The notes: generated by a model from the letters alone, not told the origin. A stretch of DNA of 64,000 nucleotides from an uncultured Kiritimatiellota bacterium (GCA_944391055.1 CALXSF010000008.1:1-64000), one strand, 5' to 3'. Positions 7,822-16,320 are shown, numbered from the stretch's first letter. Numbers and translations: made by a program.

Positions 7822-9972
7822 TCACCACGACGTGTCAAAGAAGTTGCTGCCATCGTCGGAGACGGTGCCGATCTGCTCGTGCGTCTCCCGCTTGTTCCTG
7901 TAGCCCTTGTAGGACCACCAGCCGTCCCCGAGATAGGCGATGTCGCCGCGGTTGCACCCCGCCAATTTCGCGGCCGCGCTCTGCGAGCTTCCCTCCGAGG
8001 GGTCGTTGTCGTGAAGGACGCCCTGGACATAGGTCATCGTCACGGTGCGCCTGAAGACCTTTTTGCCGACGTAGAAGATGTCCCCGTCGCTGACCTCATA
8101 GGTCTGTTCCCACGCGTCCTGCCCGCCGCCCCCGCCGCCGGAATCCCTTTCGCTGGACGAGAACTGCCCGTCGAAGAGCCCGAACGCGTTCTTGCGGAAG
8201 CCGCCCCCGGTCCAATCCCCGGCGGGGAGCGCCTTTTGGTTCTGGAAGACGCAAATCCGCAGCGTCCTCCCGCTGCCATCCTTCCCGAAGGTGTGGGTCT
8301 GCTGATAGCCTTTCGCCGTCACCAGGCGCTTGGACCACGTCGTCCGCCCGCTGGGCGTGACCTGCCTGTCCACGCTGACGGTCGTCCCCTCGTCGGCCGC
8401 CTCGGGGTCGTCCGGCGGCGCGGGGTCGTTCGCCGCGGAGGTCACCTCCACGTCCTCGAGCGCGGTGACGGACTTGGACGTCCTGTGGTTGGGGACAAGC
8501 CTCTCGGTCGTCTCCCGCCGCTCGACGTCCATCTTCCCAAGCTCGTTCATCCGCGCGGAGACGCCGAAGGTCTTGCCGCTGGCGGCGTCCGGCGCCTGCG
8601 CCTCGCCGCCGTCGGGGACGCCGTCAAGGTTCCGCCCGGTCTCTGTGTGCCGATGTTCGTAGACCGTGCTTTCGCAGTCGACGCCGGCCTCCCCCTCCGC
8701 GACCGTCCTCGGCGTGACCGTGGACTTCGTGACGTTCCACTTCCCGCCGGGCGTCCGCTCCTGCCGGATCTCCTCGCCGACCTCCGGGAGGCCTGCCGCC
8801 CGCCCCGTGTTCCGGTCCGTCTTCGTCGCCTCCTCCGCGAACGCCGTCTTCCGTCTCGCCTCTGCGGCCCCAAGCACCTCCAGCTCCGTCTCGACCGTCT
8901 CCGTGACGTCATGTTTCCCCTCGGGCGTGCGCTCCGAGCGGAAGGTCCTGATCGTCCCGTCCCCGGCGGCGGAGGCGGGGGGCGCCCCGGCCTCGTCACG
9001 GTTCCGGTCCGTCGTCGACTCCGTCGCCGAGAAGATGGTGGCGCTCCCTTGGCGGACGGCGCTCTCGACCGTCTTCGGCGTGACCTTGGTTTTCGTGACG
9101 TTCCACTTCCCGCCGGGCGTCCGCTCCTGCCGGATCTCCTCGCCGAGGCCCGGGGCGTCTGCGACCCGCCCGACGTGGCGGTCCGCCTCCGTCGACTCGG
9201 AGGCATAGAGCGTCTCCCGCCTCGACTCCGCCGCCGCGTCGACGGGCTCCTCGCTCGTGTTGACCAACGTCACGTCCGTCGTGCAGTCGTCATTCTTCGA
9301 CTTTTGGATGTCGACGACGGTCCCGTCCCCGTCGTCGACCCTCATCCCATGCCGCTGGGCGAAGTCGGCGATCTTGTCGTCGACGCCGGAGCCTTCCTCC
9401 TCGCGGACGCCGAGCAGCAGCGCGCTCTCCCGCGTCTCCCCTGTTTCCTGATGGGAAAGCCAGGGCCCGACGTCGACTTGGACGCGCTCGCGCCGCACCA
9501 GCACATACGAGAAGAGCCCGCTCTCCCCGTCCCGCCGGATCCCTTGGATGGAATAGGCGACCCCCGAGCCGCCCTCCGGCGCCTCCATGACCTCCGCCAC
9601 GCGCCAGAAGAAGGTGTGTTCCTCTTTGTAGACGCACCCGTTCTCCACGGCATAGGGCCCGTCGGCGTCGGCGTCCTCGGCGTTGCGCACCGCGTGGTAG
9701 AGCCTCCACGAACGACCGCCGGGGCCCCCGGAATCCTCATACCACGCGCGGAGGGGCTTCCACCGGACCTTCGGGCGCTTCCCGTCCACGAAGACCTCGG
9801 CGCAGCCCTCGTCGGAGCAAAGCCAGCCGACGGCGTCCTCCATCCCCTCGAAGAACGGGACGTCGATGTAGCGCACAAGCGTGTCGCCGCGAAAGAAGCG
9901 GACGTTCGCGCCGAAGCGCGCCGTCTTCCAGGGCGCGCTCCTCAGATAGTGGATGACGTCTTCGCGTGTCAT
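7822..9972 (-). CDS. Repeat-containing phage structural protein
   Basis: 716 residues. A globular N-terminal part (1 to about 235) is followed by four imperfect repeats of 70-80 residues (about 255-515). Two carry GEEIRQERTPGGKWNVTK almost identically and two carry diverged versions (RSERTPEGKHDVTE, NELGKMDVERRETTE). The repeats pair a Thr/Lys-rich hairpin with an acidic Thr-rich linker. The C-terminal domain is aromatic and glycine-rich, with a GGGGGG tract near 615. Tandem hairpin repeats in a late phage gene suggest an elongated virion appendage or fibre shaft. There is no enzymatic motif. The nearly identical repeat DNA (around 8730-8790 and 9085-9145) could recombine. Confidence 0.7.
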   Translation of the reverse strand: MTREDVIHYLRSAPWKTARFGANVRFFRGDTLVRYIDVPFFEGMEDAVGWLCSDEGCAEVFVDGKRPKVRWKPLRAWYEDSGGPGGRSWRLYHAVRNAEDADADGPYAVENGCVYKEEHTFFWRVAEVMEAPEGGSGVAYSIQGIRRDGESGLFSYVLVRRERVQVDVGPWLSHQETGETRESALLLGVREEEGSGVDDKIADFAQRHGMRVDDGDGTVVDIQKSKNDDCTTDVTLVNTSEEPVDAAAESRRETLYASESTEADRHVGRVADAPGLGEEIRQERTPGGKWNVTKTKVTPKTVESAVRQGSATIFSATESTTDRNRDEAGAPPASAAGDGTIRTFRSERTPEGKHDVTETVETELEVLGAAEARRKTAFAEEATKTDRNTGRAAGLPEVGEEIRQERTPGGKWNVTKSTVTPRTVAEGEAGVDCESTVYEHRHTETGRNLDGVPDGGEAQAPDAASGKTFGVSARMNELGKMDVERRETTERLVPNHRTSKSVTALEDVEVTSAANDPAPPDDPEAADEGTTVSVDRQVTPSGRTTWSKRLVTAKGYQQTHTFGKDGSGRTLRICVFQNQKALPAGDWTGGGFRKNAFGLFDGQFSSSERDSGGGGGGQDAWEQTYEVSDGDIFYVGKKVFRRTVTMTYVQGVLHDNDPSEGSSQSAAAKLAGCNRGDIAYLGDGWWSYKGYRNKRETHEQIGTVSDDGSNFFDTSW

Positions 9973-9979
9973 GCGGGCC

Positions 9980-10399
9980 TCACATCAACGCCGGTGCGGG
10001 GTCTTCCCCCCAATTCATCTTGGACGGCGGCGCCTTGCGTTCCCATCCGCGGCCCGTCCAGTGCAGCCACGTGCCGTCCGCCAGCCGTTTGTAGCTCACG
10101 CCGCCGAAGCGGTTCTTCGTCCCCAGCAGGTTGTCGCCGCCGACGTCCTCCCCACTGGCGTTCATCATCTCGGGGTGGTTGCGCTTGAGGTCGCGCATGA
10201 AGCCCTCGTCGCCGAAGCAGGCCGGGCCGTAACGGTCCAACAGCTGCCGGTGCAGGATCTTTGGGAGTTGGCCCGTCACCCCGAAGTGCCCGCGGCTCCC
10301 CGCCGCCTCACGCCGCCTCCGAAGCGCCGCCCCGGCCCGGGCGCCCGCCTCCAAAGCCTCCTTCACCCGCTGCCCATAAGGTTTCCCCTGCGTGTTCAT
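9980..10399 (-). CDS. Small basic phage protein, unknown
   Basis: 139 residues starting at ATG 10399, which overlaps the stop of the Rz1-like lipoprotein gene (ATGA). The N-terminus is strongly basic (ARAGAALRRRREAAGSRG). The middle holds a helix-rich stretch with LLDRYGPACFGDEGFMRDLKRNHPE, and the C-terminus has WLHWTGRGWERK. It does not resemble a known endolysin, holin or spanin, although it lies straight after them. Possible roles are DNA or RNA binding or a small virion protein. Confidence 0.6.
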   Translation of the reverse strand: MNTQGKPYGQRVKEALEAGARAGAALRRRREAAGSRGHFGVTGQLPKILHRQLLDRYGPACFGDEGFMRDLKRNHPEMMNASGEDVGGDNLLGTKNRFGGVSYKRLADGTWLHWTGRGWERKAPPSKMNWGEDPAPALM

Positions 10400-10665
10400 T
10401 CCATCCCTCCCGAGCGCATCAGCGCCTTGTAGGTCTCCGCCGGGAACACGTACGTCGGCCCCTCCCACCGCACCGGCGCGGCCTCGGGGTCGCCGAGGTC
10501 CCGCACGTCGCAGCCCCGCGGATGGTAGGCGCTCCCGGCGCCGATCACGGCGTCCTGCCGGTCACGCAACGTCCCGCCGCCCGCACAGCCGCACAAGCTC
10601 AGCGCGCAGACGCTGATGCTCAGCCAGGTTGCCGGGTTCCTCGTCGATCGCCTTGCGCAGCGCAT
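10396..10665 (-). CDS. Rz1-like outer-membrane spanin lipoprotein
   Basis: 89 residues from ATG 10665. A basic N-terminus and hydrophobic stretch end in the lipobox Ser-Leu-Cys-Gly-Cys (residues about 23-27), so it should be exported and lipidated. The mature part is short. Its 5' portion lies inside the preceding Rz-like gene in another frame, the classic nested Rz/Rz1 arrangement. In such pairs the lipoprotein sits in the outer membrane and contacts the inner-membrane spanin to fuse the two membranes in the last step of lysis of a Gram-negative cell. Pro content is lower than in lambda Rz1, so the call rests on the lipobox and nesting. Confidence 0.6.
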   Translation of the reverse strand: MRCARRSTRNPATWLSISVCALSLCGCAGGGTLRDRQDAVIGAGSAYHPRGCDVRDLGDPEAAPVRWEGPTYVFPAETYKALMRSGGME

Positions 10666-10795
10666 CGTCCGCCTCCTTGATTCGATTTTCCAGCGCCTCC
10701 CGCCGACGATGCCGCAGCGTCTCCCGGGCAAGGCAGAGAACCGGCAGGGCCGCCGCCGCCAGGACGGCGAGCCCCGCGACGGCGGCCCAGCTCAC
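10562..10795 (-). CDS. Rz-like inner-membrane spanin
   Basis: 77 residues from a GTG start at 10795 that overlaps the preceding stop (GTGA). One N-terminal transmembrane helix (about residues 4-23) is followed by a charged, Glu/Arg/Leu-rich helix predicted to form a coiled coil (about 28-70). This is the layout of inner-membrane spanin subunits. The Rz1-like lipoprotein gene begins inside it in a different frame. It is shorter than lambda Rz. Neighbours upstream are two small membrane proteins that are holin candidates. Confidence 0.6.
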   Translation of the reverse strand: MSWAAVAGLAVLAAAALPVLCLARETLRHRRREALENRIKEADDALRKAIDEEPGNLAEHQRLRAELVRLCGRRDVA

Positions 10796-10977
10796 GGCTG
10801 GGCCTCTTCGGCGGTGGCCTGCTGCACCTCCTCGATGAGGGCGCCGGTCTTGCCGGAGAGGTCGGTGGCCTCCTCGGGGGTGAAGACGCCGTCGGAGAAG
10901 GCGGCGATGGCCGCGAGGATGAGGGCGGCGAGCGCGCCGACGATGGCGAGCCAGCCGTTGAGGGTGGGTTTCTTCAT
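10792..10977 (-). CDS. Small single-helix membrane protein, holin candidate
   Basis: 61 residues: a basic start MKKPTLNGW, a transmembrane helix over about residues 9-30, and a polar helix with an acidic, Gln-rich end. The size, single helix and position directly before the spanin pair fit a small holin or a holin regulator. AGGAA precedes the ATG. Its stop overlaps the GTG of the spanin gene. Another small membrane protein follows upstream at 10999, so which of the two is the holin cannot be decided from sequence. Confidence 0.55.
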   Translation of the reverse strand: MKKPTLNGWLAIVGALAALILAAIAAFSDGVFTPEEATDLSGKTGALIEEVQQATAEEAQP

Positions 10978-10998
10978 GGTCGTGTTCCTTTCTGATCG

Positions 10999-11313
10999 TT
11001 AGCGCAAGATGTCGGCGAAGGGGAGGGAGACGCCAAGGGCCGCGGCCAGCAGGATGATGAGGCCCAGGATGCACCAAAGCGTCAGCCGGAGGATGCCGCC
11101 GGGGAGGGGCTGCCGCGCGGCGGCGCCCACCCGCGCCGGGCAGGCCGCCTGGTTGGCCGCGAGGGTGCCCACGGAGGACTTGATGTCCTCGACGGCGTCG
11201 CTCGTCTTGGTCTGGCAGATGGCGAGGACGAGCAGCAGCTGGGCGATGGCCTCGGGCGAATGGTCCCCGTTGGAGACGCGGCGGATGGCGGCTTGCGACG
11301 TGGGGTCTTTCAT
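10999..11313 (-). CDS. Small C-terminally anchored membrane protein, lysis block
   Basis: 104 residues from ATG 11313 (GGAGG seven bases upstream; a second in-frame ATG lies two codons earlier). Residues 1-70 form a polar region with a helix around 18-45. A strong transmembrane segment spans about 78-100 (ILRLTLWCILGLIILLAAAL). This layout resembles haemolysin XhlA-type lysis proteins and some holins or anti-holins. It lies upstream of a second small membrane protein and the spanins. Confidence 0.5.
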   Translation of the reverse strand: MKDPTSQAAIRRVSNGDHSPEAIAQLLLVLAICQTKTSDAVEDIKSSVGTLAANQAACPARVGAAARQPLPGGILRLTLWCILGLIILLAAALGVSLPFADILR

Positions 11314-11315
11314 GC

Positions 11316-12470
11316 TCACTCCTCCCTCGCGGCGGTGAGCGTGCCGTCGTCGGACACGGAGACCCTGTAACGCGTCCCGTTCGGGGAGGCGAGGATGAGG
11401 CCGCCGGTGACCTCCAGGTCCCCGGAGACGCGGACCGTCACGGACGTGACGCCGCCGTCGGCGACGAGGCGGTAGAAGTGCGACGCGCCCGCGGCGCGCG
11501 CCACCGTGAACCGATAGGCGTCGCCGCCGAGGCTCGTCATGGCGGACGGCGTCGGGACGAACGCGTCGTCCAACGCCTCGGCCGCGTGGACCGAGACGCC
11601 GGACGCGTCGATCCCCATCACGGTGGCGTCGATCGCCACCGACCCGTCCCCGACGCTGATGTCCGTGACCGCGATCTCGCCGGTGGCGGGCGCCTCCCCC
11701 GAGGCGGCCGAGATCGTGAGCGCCTCGGCCGAAAGCACCGAGAGGGCGAGCCCACCGGCCTTGGGGAGGATGGAGGCGCCGGATTCGCCGCCGAACCAGA
11801 TCGCCTTCCCGTTGGCCTCGACCCGGCTCTTGGCCGGATAGTCCGCCCAGTCCTCGCCCCGGTTGCCGTCGTGGTGACGCAGCAGGTCCGCGCGGAGGGT
11901 GGAGAGGCGGTAGGTGCCCAGGTGGTCGGTGATGACGAAGTCGCGCGCCGTGGTGTCGTTGACGCGCTCGACGCTTGGCGCGAAGACCTGGATGTCATAG
12001 GCGAAGCCGCCGTTCGCGGTCTTCAGGTCGATCGTCGCGACGGGGCCGTCGATCGTGACGGCGCCGTCCGCCGACCCCGGGATCAGGCCGCTGCTCCCGC
12101 CCGTCCGCCACGTGACCGCGCCGATCGCGCGCCCGTCCAGCATCGTGACCGTCAGCGTCGCCCCCTCCGCCGCGGCGTAGGTGACATGGCCGTCGTAGGC
12201 GCCGACGGTGGCGGCCCCGGGGTCGACGTCGTAGGCCTTCGCGGGATACGGGGCGCTCCGCTCGGAACGGAGGGCGAATGGGTCGGAGACCGCCACGGCG
12301 CGCCCATCCTCGCCGACGTAAAGGATGGCCGATTCCGCGTCCGAGAGCCTGTAGGCCAGCTTCCCGGACTCGGGCGGGGAGACGAGGTTCTGCGCCTCGG
12401 AGGTTTGCGGGACGGTGGCGGCGTCGGCGGACGCGGCCATCAGGAGGGCGGCGAGGGCAAGGCGTCTCAT
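11316..12470 (-). CDS. Virion protein with signal-peptide-like N-terminus
   Basis: 384 residues. The start MRRLALAALLMAASADA looks like a cleavable signal peptide, odd for a phage structural protein. The rest is beta-rich with many Gly/Thr/Ala/Val strands and no catalytic motif. It ends in a compact segment with GDLEVTGGLILASPNG and YRVSVSDDGTL that looks like a strand-repeat tip. The ATG overlaps the stop of the fibre-protease gene (ATGA) and has GGAG eight bases upstream, so the two are coupled. It may be a fibre partner or adhesin exposed on the lysogen, which is inference. An earlier in-frame extension to 13256 is an out-of-frame shadow of the protease gene. Confidence 0.65.
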   Translation of the reverse strand: MRRLALAALLMAASADAATVPQTSEAQNLVSPPESGKLAYRLSDAESAILYVGEDGRAVAVSDPFALRSERSAPYPAKAYDVDPGAATVGAYDGHVTYAAAEGATLTVTMLDGRAIGAVTWRTGGSSGLIPGSADGAVTIDGPVATIDLKTANGGFAYDIQVFAPSVERVNDTTARDFVITDHLGTYRLSTLRADLLRHHDGNRGEDWADYPAKSRVEANGKAIWFGGESGASILPKAGGLALSVLSAEALTISAASGEAPATGEIAVTDISVGDGSVAIDATVMGIDASGVSVHAAEALDDAFVPTPSAMTSLGGDAYRFTVARAAGASHFYRLVADGGVTSVTVRVSGDLEVTGGLILASPNGTRYRVSVSDDGTLTAAREE

Positions 12471-15349
12471 GGCGTGGTCTCCTCGGTGGCTTCGGGGATG
12501 GGGATGCGTTTCAGGGATTCCGTCCCGCCGGAGGCGGCGCGGATGTAATGGTCGAGGATGTCCGCGCCGCCCACGAGCGAGGAACCGGCGCACACGGTGT
12601 GGTAGAGGGAGGTGACGACGGGCTTCCCGTCGTGGACGAAGAAGACGGGGAGCCCGGAGTCGCCGCCATAGACCTGCGCGGCGCGGGAGTCGGAGAGGAG
12701 TTGCGCGACGTCGTCGCGGCAGTCGAGGGCGCCCTCCGCCAAATCCTCGGGGCGGAGCGCGCCGGGCCGCCCCCACGCGCTGCCCTTGTGGTTGGCGTAG
12801 GCGGTGTAGGAGAGGTAGCCGTTCTGCGTGACGGTGAGGCAGGCGATCCCCTTGAGGCTCCCCTTGTAATGCGCGTTGACGCCCTCCTGGTCGATCACCC
12901 AGGGGACGCAGGCGTCGGGGATTGCGTCGTCGACAGTGAAGACGTAGACGTCCCAGACGCTTTCGGCCTCCTCCGCGGTGTAGCCGTTCCGCAGGGCCCA
13001 ATCCCTGAGCCGCACGCCCCCCGTGGCGGTGACGGTCGCGACGGTGCCGTCCGGCGCGAGGAACCGCCCCACGCGCCCGGTCGGCGCGGGATCCCAGTGG
13101 GCCGCCGTCAGGGCGTAGTGCGGCGCGACGGCGAACATCCTGCGCCCGTACTGGCCCACGCCCGTGTCCACCATCGCGCAGAGCGCCGGGGCCGCCGGGA
13201 GCGCGTCGGCATAGGCCGTGGGCGCGGCGCCCGCCGTCGCGTAGAGGTAATCGCACGTCGCCACGGCGGGCGTGATGCCGGAGGCCACGGTCTGCGAGGT
13301 GTCGCGCGCCTGGAGGATTGCCAGCACGGCGTCGTTCGCGGCGTCGCGGGCACTCCCCTCCACGTCGCCGTGATAGAACGCGCTCTCGGCCACCCGCGTC
13401 TCCGAGCGGAAGGAGGTCATCACCGTGCGCGTGCGCGTCCCGTCCGTCGCGGACACCTTGGCCAGGCCGTTGCCGGTGGCCGTGAGCGTGGCCGCGTTCC
13501 CCTCCGGCTCAAGGGTCGCCGGGCCGGAAACCAGCGTGAACGTGAAGGCCTCCGGCAAGACGCCGGTGGCCAGCGCGTCGAGCGGCACGGGGCGGACGGA
13601 GACCGCGTTCCCCCGCGTGAGCGTCGAGGAGCGGACGGCGAAGATCTGGCCGTACGCGTTGGTGGAGAGGCCCGAGGCCTCGCCGCTGACGACGCTGTCC
13701 CCCAACGGGACGGCCTCCAGCGTCCAGTCCCCGGGATGCACCCAGACCGGGCCCGGCCCCTCGCCCGCCGCGCTGATGACGTTGTCCTCCGAGAGGACGA
13801 TGCCCGCGCCCGCGGTGAGCTTCTTCTGATAGACATATTGGAGCCATTTGCCGTTTTCGGACATCTGGCCGGAAACCAAGATGTTCCCGTTCGCGGCATC
13901 GACATTGATTTTCCCGGTCCCGAAAAGCACCGAGCCAAGAATCGTTTGCTGTTCGTTCGTGTCCTTGCGCAGGTAGCTTGCCTCCGCCTGCCCCGCCATG
14001 TCGGCGAGCGCGTCGTCCACGTAGTCCTTGGTGGGGACGGGGATGAGGCCGACTTCGGAGGACGCGTCCCCCACCTTAAAGAACTTTTCCTCGCCGATGG
14101 GCGGGGCGATGTCGAATTGCGCGCCCGGGCTGCCCGAGCTTTCGCCGCCCATGAAGGAGAAGCCGCCGTTCCCGCCGTAGATGTAGTTGATCAGCCCCTT
14201 GCCGTTGAGAAGGTAGTCCTTCACCAGTTTGGTGCTGGGGACGTGGTCGTCGGCGGGCTCGTCGGGCATCGTCGTGTCGATGGGGACGGAGGCCCCGCCC
14301 GCGGCGGAGATCACGTTCCCCTCGATTGTGATGTTGTCCCCGGCGGTGAGCGCGTCCTGCTTCCCCGCGAGGGCGGCGGCGAGGCCCTCGACGTCGCCCT
14401 GGGCGTGGGTGTGCGCGGCGGGGGCCTTGGCGGCGAGCTGCTGCACAAGGCCGCCCACCTCCGTGTAGGCATAGGCCGGCTTGGCGGCGGCCTTGGCCCA
14501 AGCCGGCACCGTGGGGTCGGATTCCGACGTCAGGAAGTCCGGCGCGCCCGTGACGGCCCCCCACGGGAAGGACGCGACCGAGAAGGTCAGTTTCCCGCCG
14601 TCGTCGACGTCCACCGTCAGGTTGTCGCCCGCGAGGAGATAGGCCGGGAGGTCGGCGCGGCGGATGAGCCCGTCCCCCGTGCGCGGGGCGCCCAGCGACT
14701 CGATGTAGCCCATCCGGAGCGTCCAACCGGTCCCGACGACGTCGCCCCCGAGCGTCACGCCCTTTGTCCTCAACGGGCCCGTGAGCGTGCCGCCGGAGAG
14801 CGGGAGGTAACCCTCGAGCTGCGCCCGGACCCACGCCCAGATGCCGCCGCCCCTCACGACGTTCGCGCCGTTCTCCGTCGGCTCCGCGTCAAAGGCCAGC
14901 GCGTCCTGCTTCTTGCCCAAAAGGCCCTTGACCGCCGGGGCGTCGAGGATGACGGTCGCCTCCTGGTCCAGCTCGTAGAGCGCCTTCCCGTCCTCGCCCG
15001 TCACGCTTTGGCCGAACGCCGAGAAGGCGGTCGACGCCAGCACGGCGACGGCGGCGCGCTTGAGGCGCCGGATCAGGCGCGAGACCGTCTCAAAGATGTT
15101 CTTGGTCGTCTTTGCCGTCCCCATCTCCAAATCCTCGAACTCCTCGGGCCTCAGGGAGCCGTCGCTCGCGATGAGGTCGCGGACTTGCGCCTCCGTCACG
15201 GCCCCCACCTGCTCCGCCGTCACGCCGTGCGGGTTGTTTCGGTCTTGGAGATGCGCCTCCAGCCGGGACACGCCCGGGTCCGAGGGCGTCTCCAGCGGCC
15301 ATCGGGTGGGATACCACTCGCCCGTCTGCTCCCGTGCGTCCTCCGCCAT
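12467..15349 (-). CDS. Tail fibre fused to a trypsin-like serine protease
   Basis: 960 residues. NNPHGVTAEQVGA (about 38-50) is the typical proximal motif of phage tail fibres, and LSGGTLTGPL (near 183) is a shaft repeat found in the same proteins. A hydrophobic segment lies near 100-117. The middle is Gly/Ala/Thr-rich beta structure. The last 220 residues carry all three chymotrypsin-fold signatures in order: ALTAAHW with His751, WDVYVFTV with Asp800, and GGDSGLPVFF with Ser898. Spacings of 49 and 98 are close to those of trypsin (45 and 93). A protease at the fibre tip could degrade a surface protein receptor or mature the fibre. ATG 15349 has GGAG in the end of the preceding gene. Confidence 0.8.
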   Translation of the reverse strand: MAEDAREQTGEWYPTRWPLETPSDPGVSRLEAHLQDRNNPHGVTAEQVGAVTEAQVRDLIASDGSLRPEEFEDLEMGTAKTTKNIFETVSRLIRRLKRAAVAVLASTAFSAFGQSVTGEDGKALYELDQEATVILDAPAVKGLLGKKQDALAFDAEPTENGANVVRGGGIWAWVRAQLEGYLPLSGGTLTGPLRTKGVTLGGDVVGTGWTLRMGYIESLGAPRTGDGLIRRADLPAYLLAGDNLTVDVDDGGKLTFSVASFPWGAVTGAPDFLTSESDPTVPAWAKAAAKPAYAYTEVGGLVQQLAAKAPAAHTHAQGDVEGLAAALAGKQDALTAGDNITIEGNVISAAGGASVPIDTTMPDEPADDHVPSTKLVKDYLLNGKGLINYIYGGNGGFSFMGGESSGSPGAQFDIAPPIGEEKFFKVGDASSEVGLIPVPTKDYVDDALADMAGQAEASYLRKDTNEQQTILGSVLFGTGKINVDAANGNILVSGQMSENGKWLQYVYQKKLTAGAGIVLSEDNVISAAGEGPGPVWVHPGDWTLEAVPLGDSVVSGEASGLSTNAYGQIFAVRSSTLTRGNAVSVRPVPLDALATGVLPEAFTFTLVSGPATLEPEGNAATLTATGNGLAKVSATDGTRTRTVMTSFRSETRVAESAFYHGDVEGSARDAANDAVLAILQARDTSQTVASGITPAVATCDYLYATAGAAPTAYADALPAAPALCAMVDTGVGQYGRRMFAVAPHYALTAAHWDPAPTGRVGRFLAPDGTVATVTATGGVRLRDWALRNGYTAEEAESVWDVYVFTVDDAIPDACVPWVIDQEGVNAHYKGSLKGIACLTVTQNGYLSYTAYANHKGSAWGRPGALRPEDLAEGALDCRDDVAQLLSDSRAAQVYGGDSGLPVFFVHDGKPVVTSLYHTVCAGSSLVGGADILDHYIRAASGGTESLKRIPIPEATEETTP

Positions 15350-15354
15350 CGCTC

Positions 15355-16233
15355 TCACTCCATGTCGCAATCCGCGCGGTCGTCCACGCCCTGAAGCCCG
15401 AAATAGGTCTCGTGAAGCTCCTCGAGGAGCCGCTGCGCGACGGCGGCGGCGTGCGCCCGCCCCTGATCCTCCGAGGCCATGGACGACTGGAAATGGGCCA
15501 CGGCCGCGGGCGCCAGGAACTCCGGGATCCGGCTCTTCCGCCAGGACGCCGCCACCCCAGGCTCCTCGCCCGAGGACTCGGACGCCACGCACGTCCAGCT
15601 CTCGCCGTCGTGCCGGACGTCGTCGCCGTAGCCATAGGCCGCCCCCGACGACCACGCCGTGAGGCTGACGCGCGGGCTGTCCGGGACGAAGGCCACCCAC
15701 ACCCGGTCCGGCGCGTCCCGGGGAAGGTTGATCCGCGTCGTCCCGCCCCCCGGGTAATCCCCGGCGAAGGAACAGCCGACGATCGGCGGCTGGTCGGGGA
15801 ACGCCTTGGGGTCGCGCGCATAGGCGAAGCCCCGGAGGTTCACGCCGCCAAGCGCGATCTCCGTGTTCTCCCACGGCTGGTCCAAGGCGATGAAGCGGAC
15901 CACCTCGTCGGGCGCCAGGCGCCGCCACTCCGGGTTCCCCTCCGACGGCTCGGACGCGGGGGCGTCCGTCTCCGCCCGCCAGTACGCCCCCCTGTGCCAG
16001 CACTCCTGCCCCTTCGCGAAGCCAAGGCCGCGCGTGAACGGCGGGCGGTACGTCCGCAGCTCCGTCCGCCGCAACATCGGCCAATGCGCGAACGTCCACA
16101 CATGGCGCAAGGCGTCGTTCGCGCAATCGGCCACGCGCTGCGCGTAGTCGGATGCCGTCGGCAGGTTCGACGTGTAGCCGAGCGCGCGGAGACAGCGGGA
16201 GACAAAGGCGTCCGAGGACAACGTTCTGAGCAT
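15355..16233 (-). CDS. Head-tail adaptor candidate
   Basis: 292 residues from ATG 16233 (GGAGG eight bases upstream). The N-terminal 90 residues are helical (a Leu-Arg-Thr-Leu start with repeated Ala/Asp helices), as in connector adaptors of the gp11/gp6 type. The remainder is beta-rich and Trp-rich. It lies first in the tail block, five bases before the fibre gene. In podovirus-like maps this slot is often filled by a tail-tubular or adaptor protein, and that is the main basis for the call. The short terminus with two Cys and DDRADCDME is not diagnostic. Confidence 0.5.
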   Translation of the reverse strand: MLRTLSSDAFVSRCLRALGYTSNLPTASDYAQRVADCANDALRHVWTFAHWPMLRRTELRTYRPPFTRGLGFAKGQECWHRGAYWRAETDAPASEPSEGNPEWRRLAPDEVVRFIALDQPWENTEIALGGVNLRGFAYARDPKAFPDQPPIVGCSFAGDYPGGGTTRINLPRDAPDRVWVAFVPDSPRVSLTAWSSGAAYGYGDDVRHDGESWTCVASESSGEEPGVAASWRKSRIPEFLAPAAVAHFQSSMASEDQGRAHAAAVAQRLLEELHETYFGLQGVDDRADCDME

Positions 16234-16262
16234 GGTTCCTCCTTCCGCGCCTATTAAACCAT

Positions 16263-16285
16263 GAGGCCCCCGCCTTGGGGGCCTC
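16263..16285 (-). terminator. GC-rich hairpin between TA pair and tail block
   Basis: Arms GAGGCCCCC (16263-16271) and GGGGGCCTC (16277-16285) are exact complements with a 5-base loop. On the minus strand it lies after the PIN-like gene and before the tail adaptor, and is followed by an AT-rich stretch (TGGTTTAATA) without a clean T-run. It probably limits read-through from the antitoxin-toxin pair. Confidence 0.5.
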
Positions 16286-16294
16286 CGGAAACGC

Positions 16295-16320
16295 AACTTT
16301 TGCGGAATTCCGCAAAAGTT
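16295..16320. repeat. 26-bp palindrome, copy 1
   Basis: A perfect palindrome centred on GCGGAATTCCGC and flanked by AACTTTT/AAAAGTT arms. The same 26 bases occur at 22398-22423, and a near-identical copy occurs at 46812-46837. Copy 1 sits between the PIN-like gene and the tail block. Its arm pairing gives T-runs on both strands, so it could also work as a bidirectional terminator. Confidence 0.85.

Noticed and set aside
5524..10188. Plus-strand open frame of 1554 codons
   Set aside because: It is antisense to four coherent minus-strand genes and its product is Arg/Pro/Gly-rich without domains. It stays open because of high GC at the third codon position of the real genes.
5659..16233. Diversity-generating retroelement acting on the fibre genes
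   Set aside because: No reverse transcriptase motif and no template/variable repeat pair were found; the repeats at 8.7-9.2 kb are ordinary internal protein repeats.
15355..16315. N-terminal extension of the fibre-protease gene to 16315
   Set aside because: It overlaps the adaptor gene in another frame and is Arg/Gly/Pro-rich. The ATG at 15349 has a ribosome binding site and starts the fibre motif.
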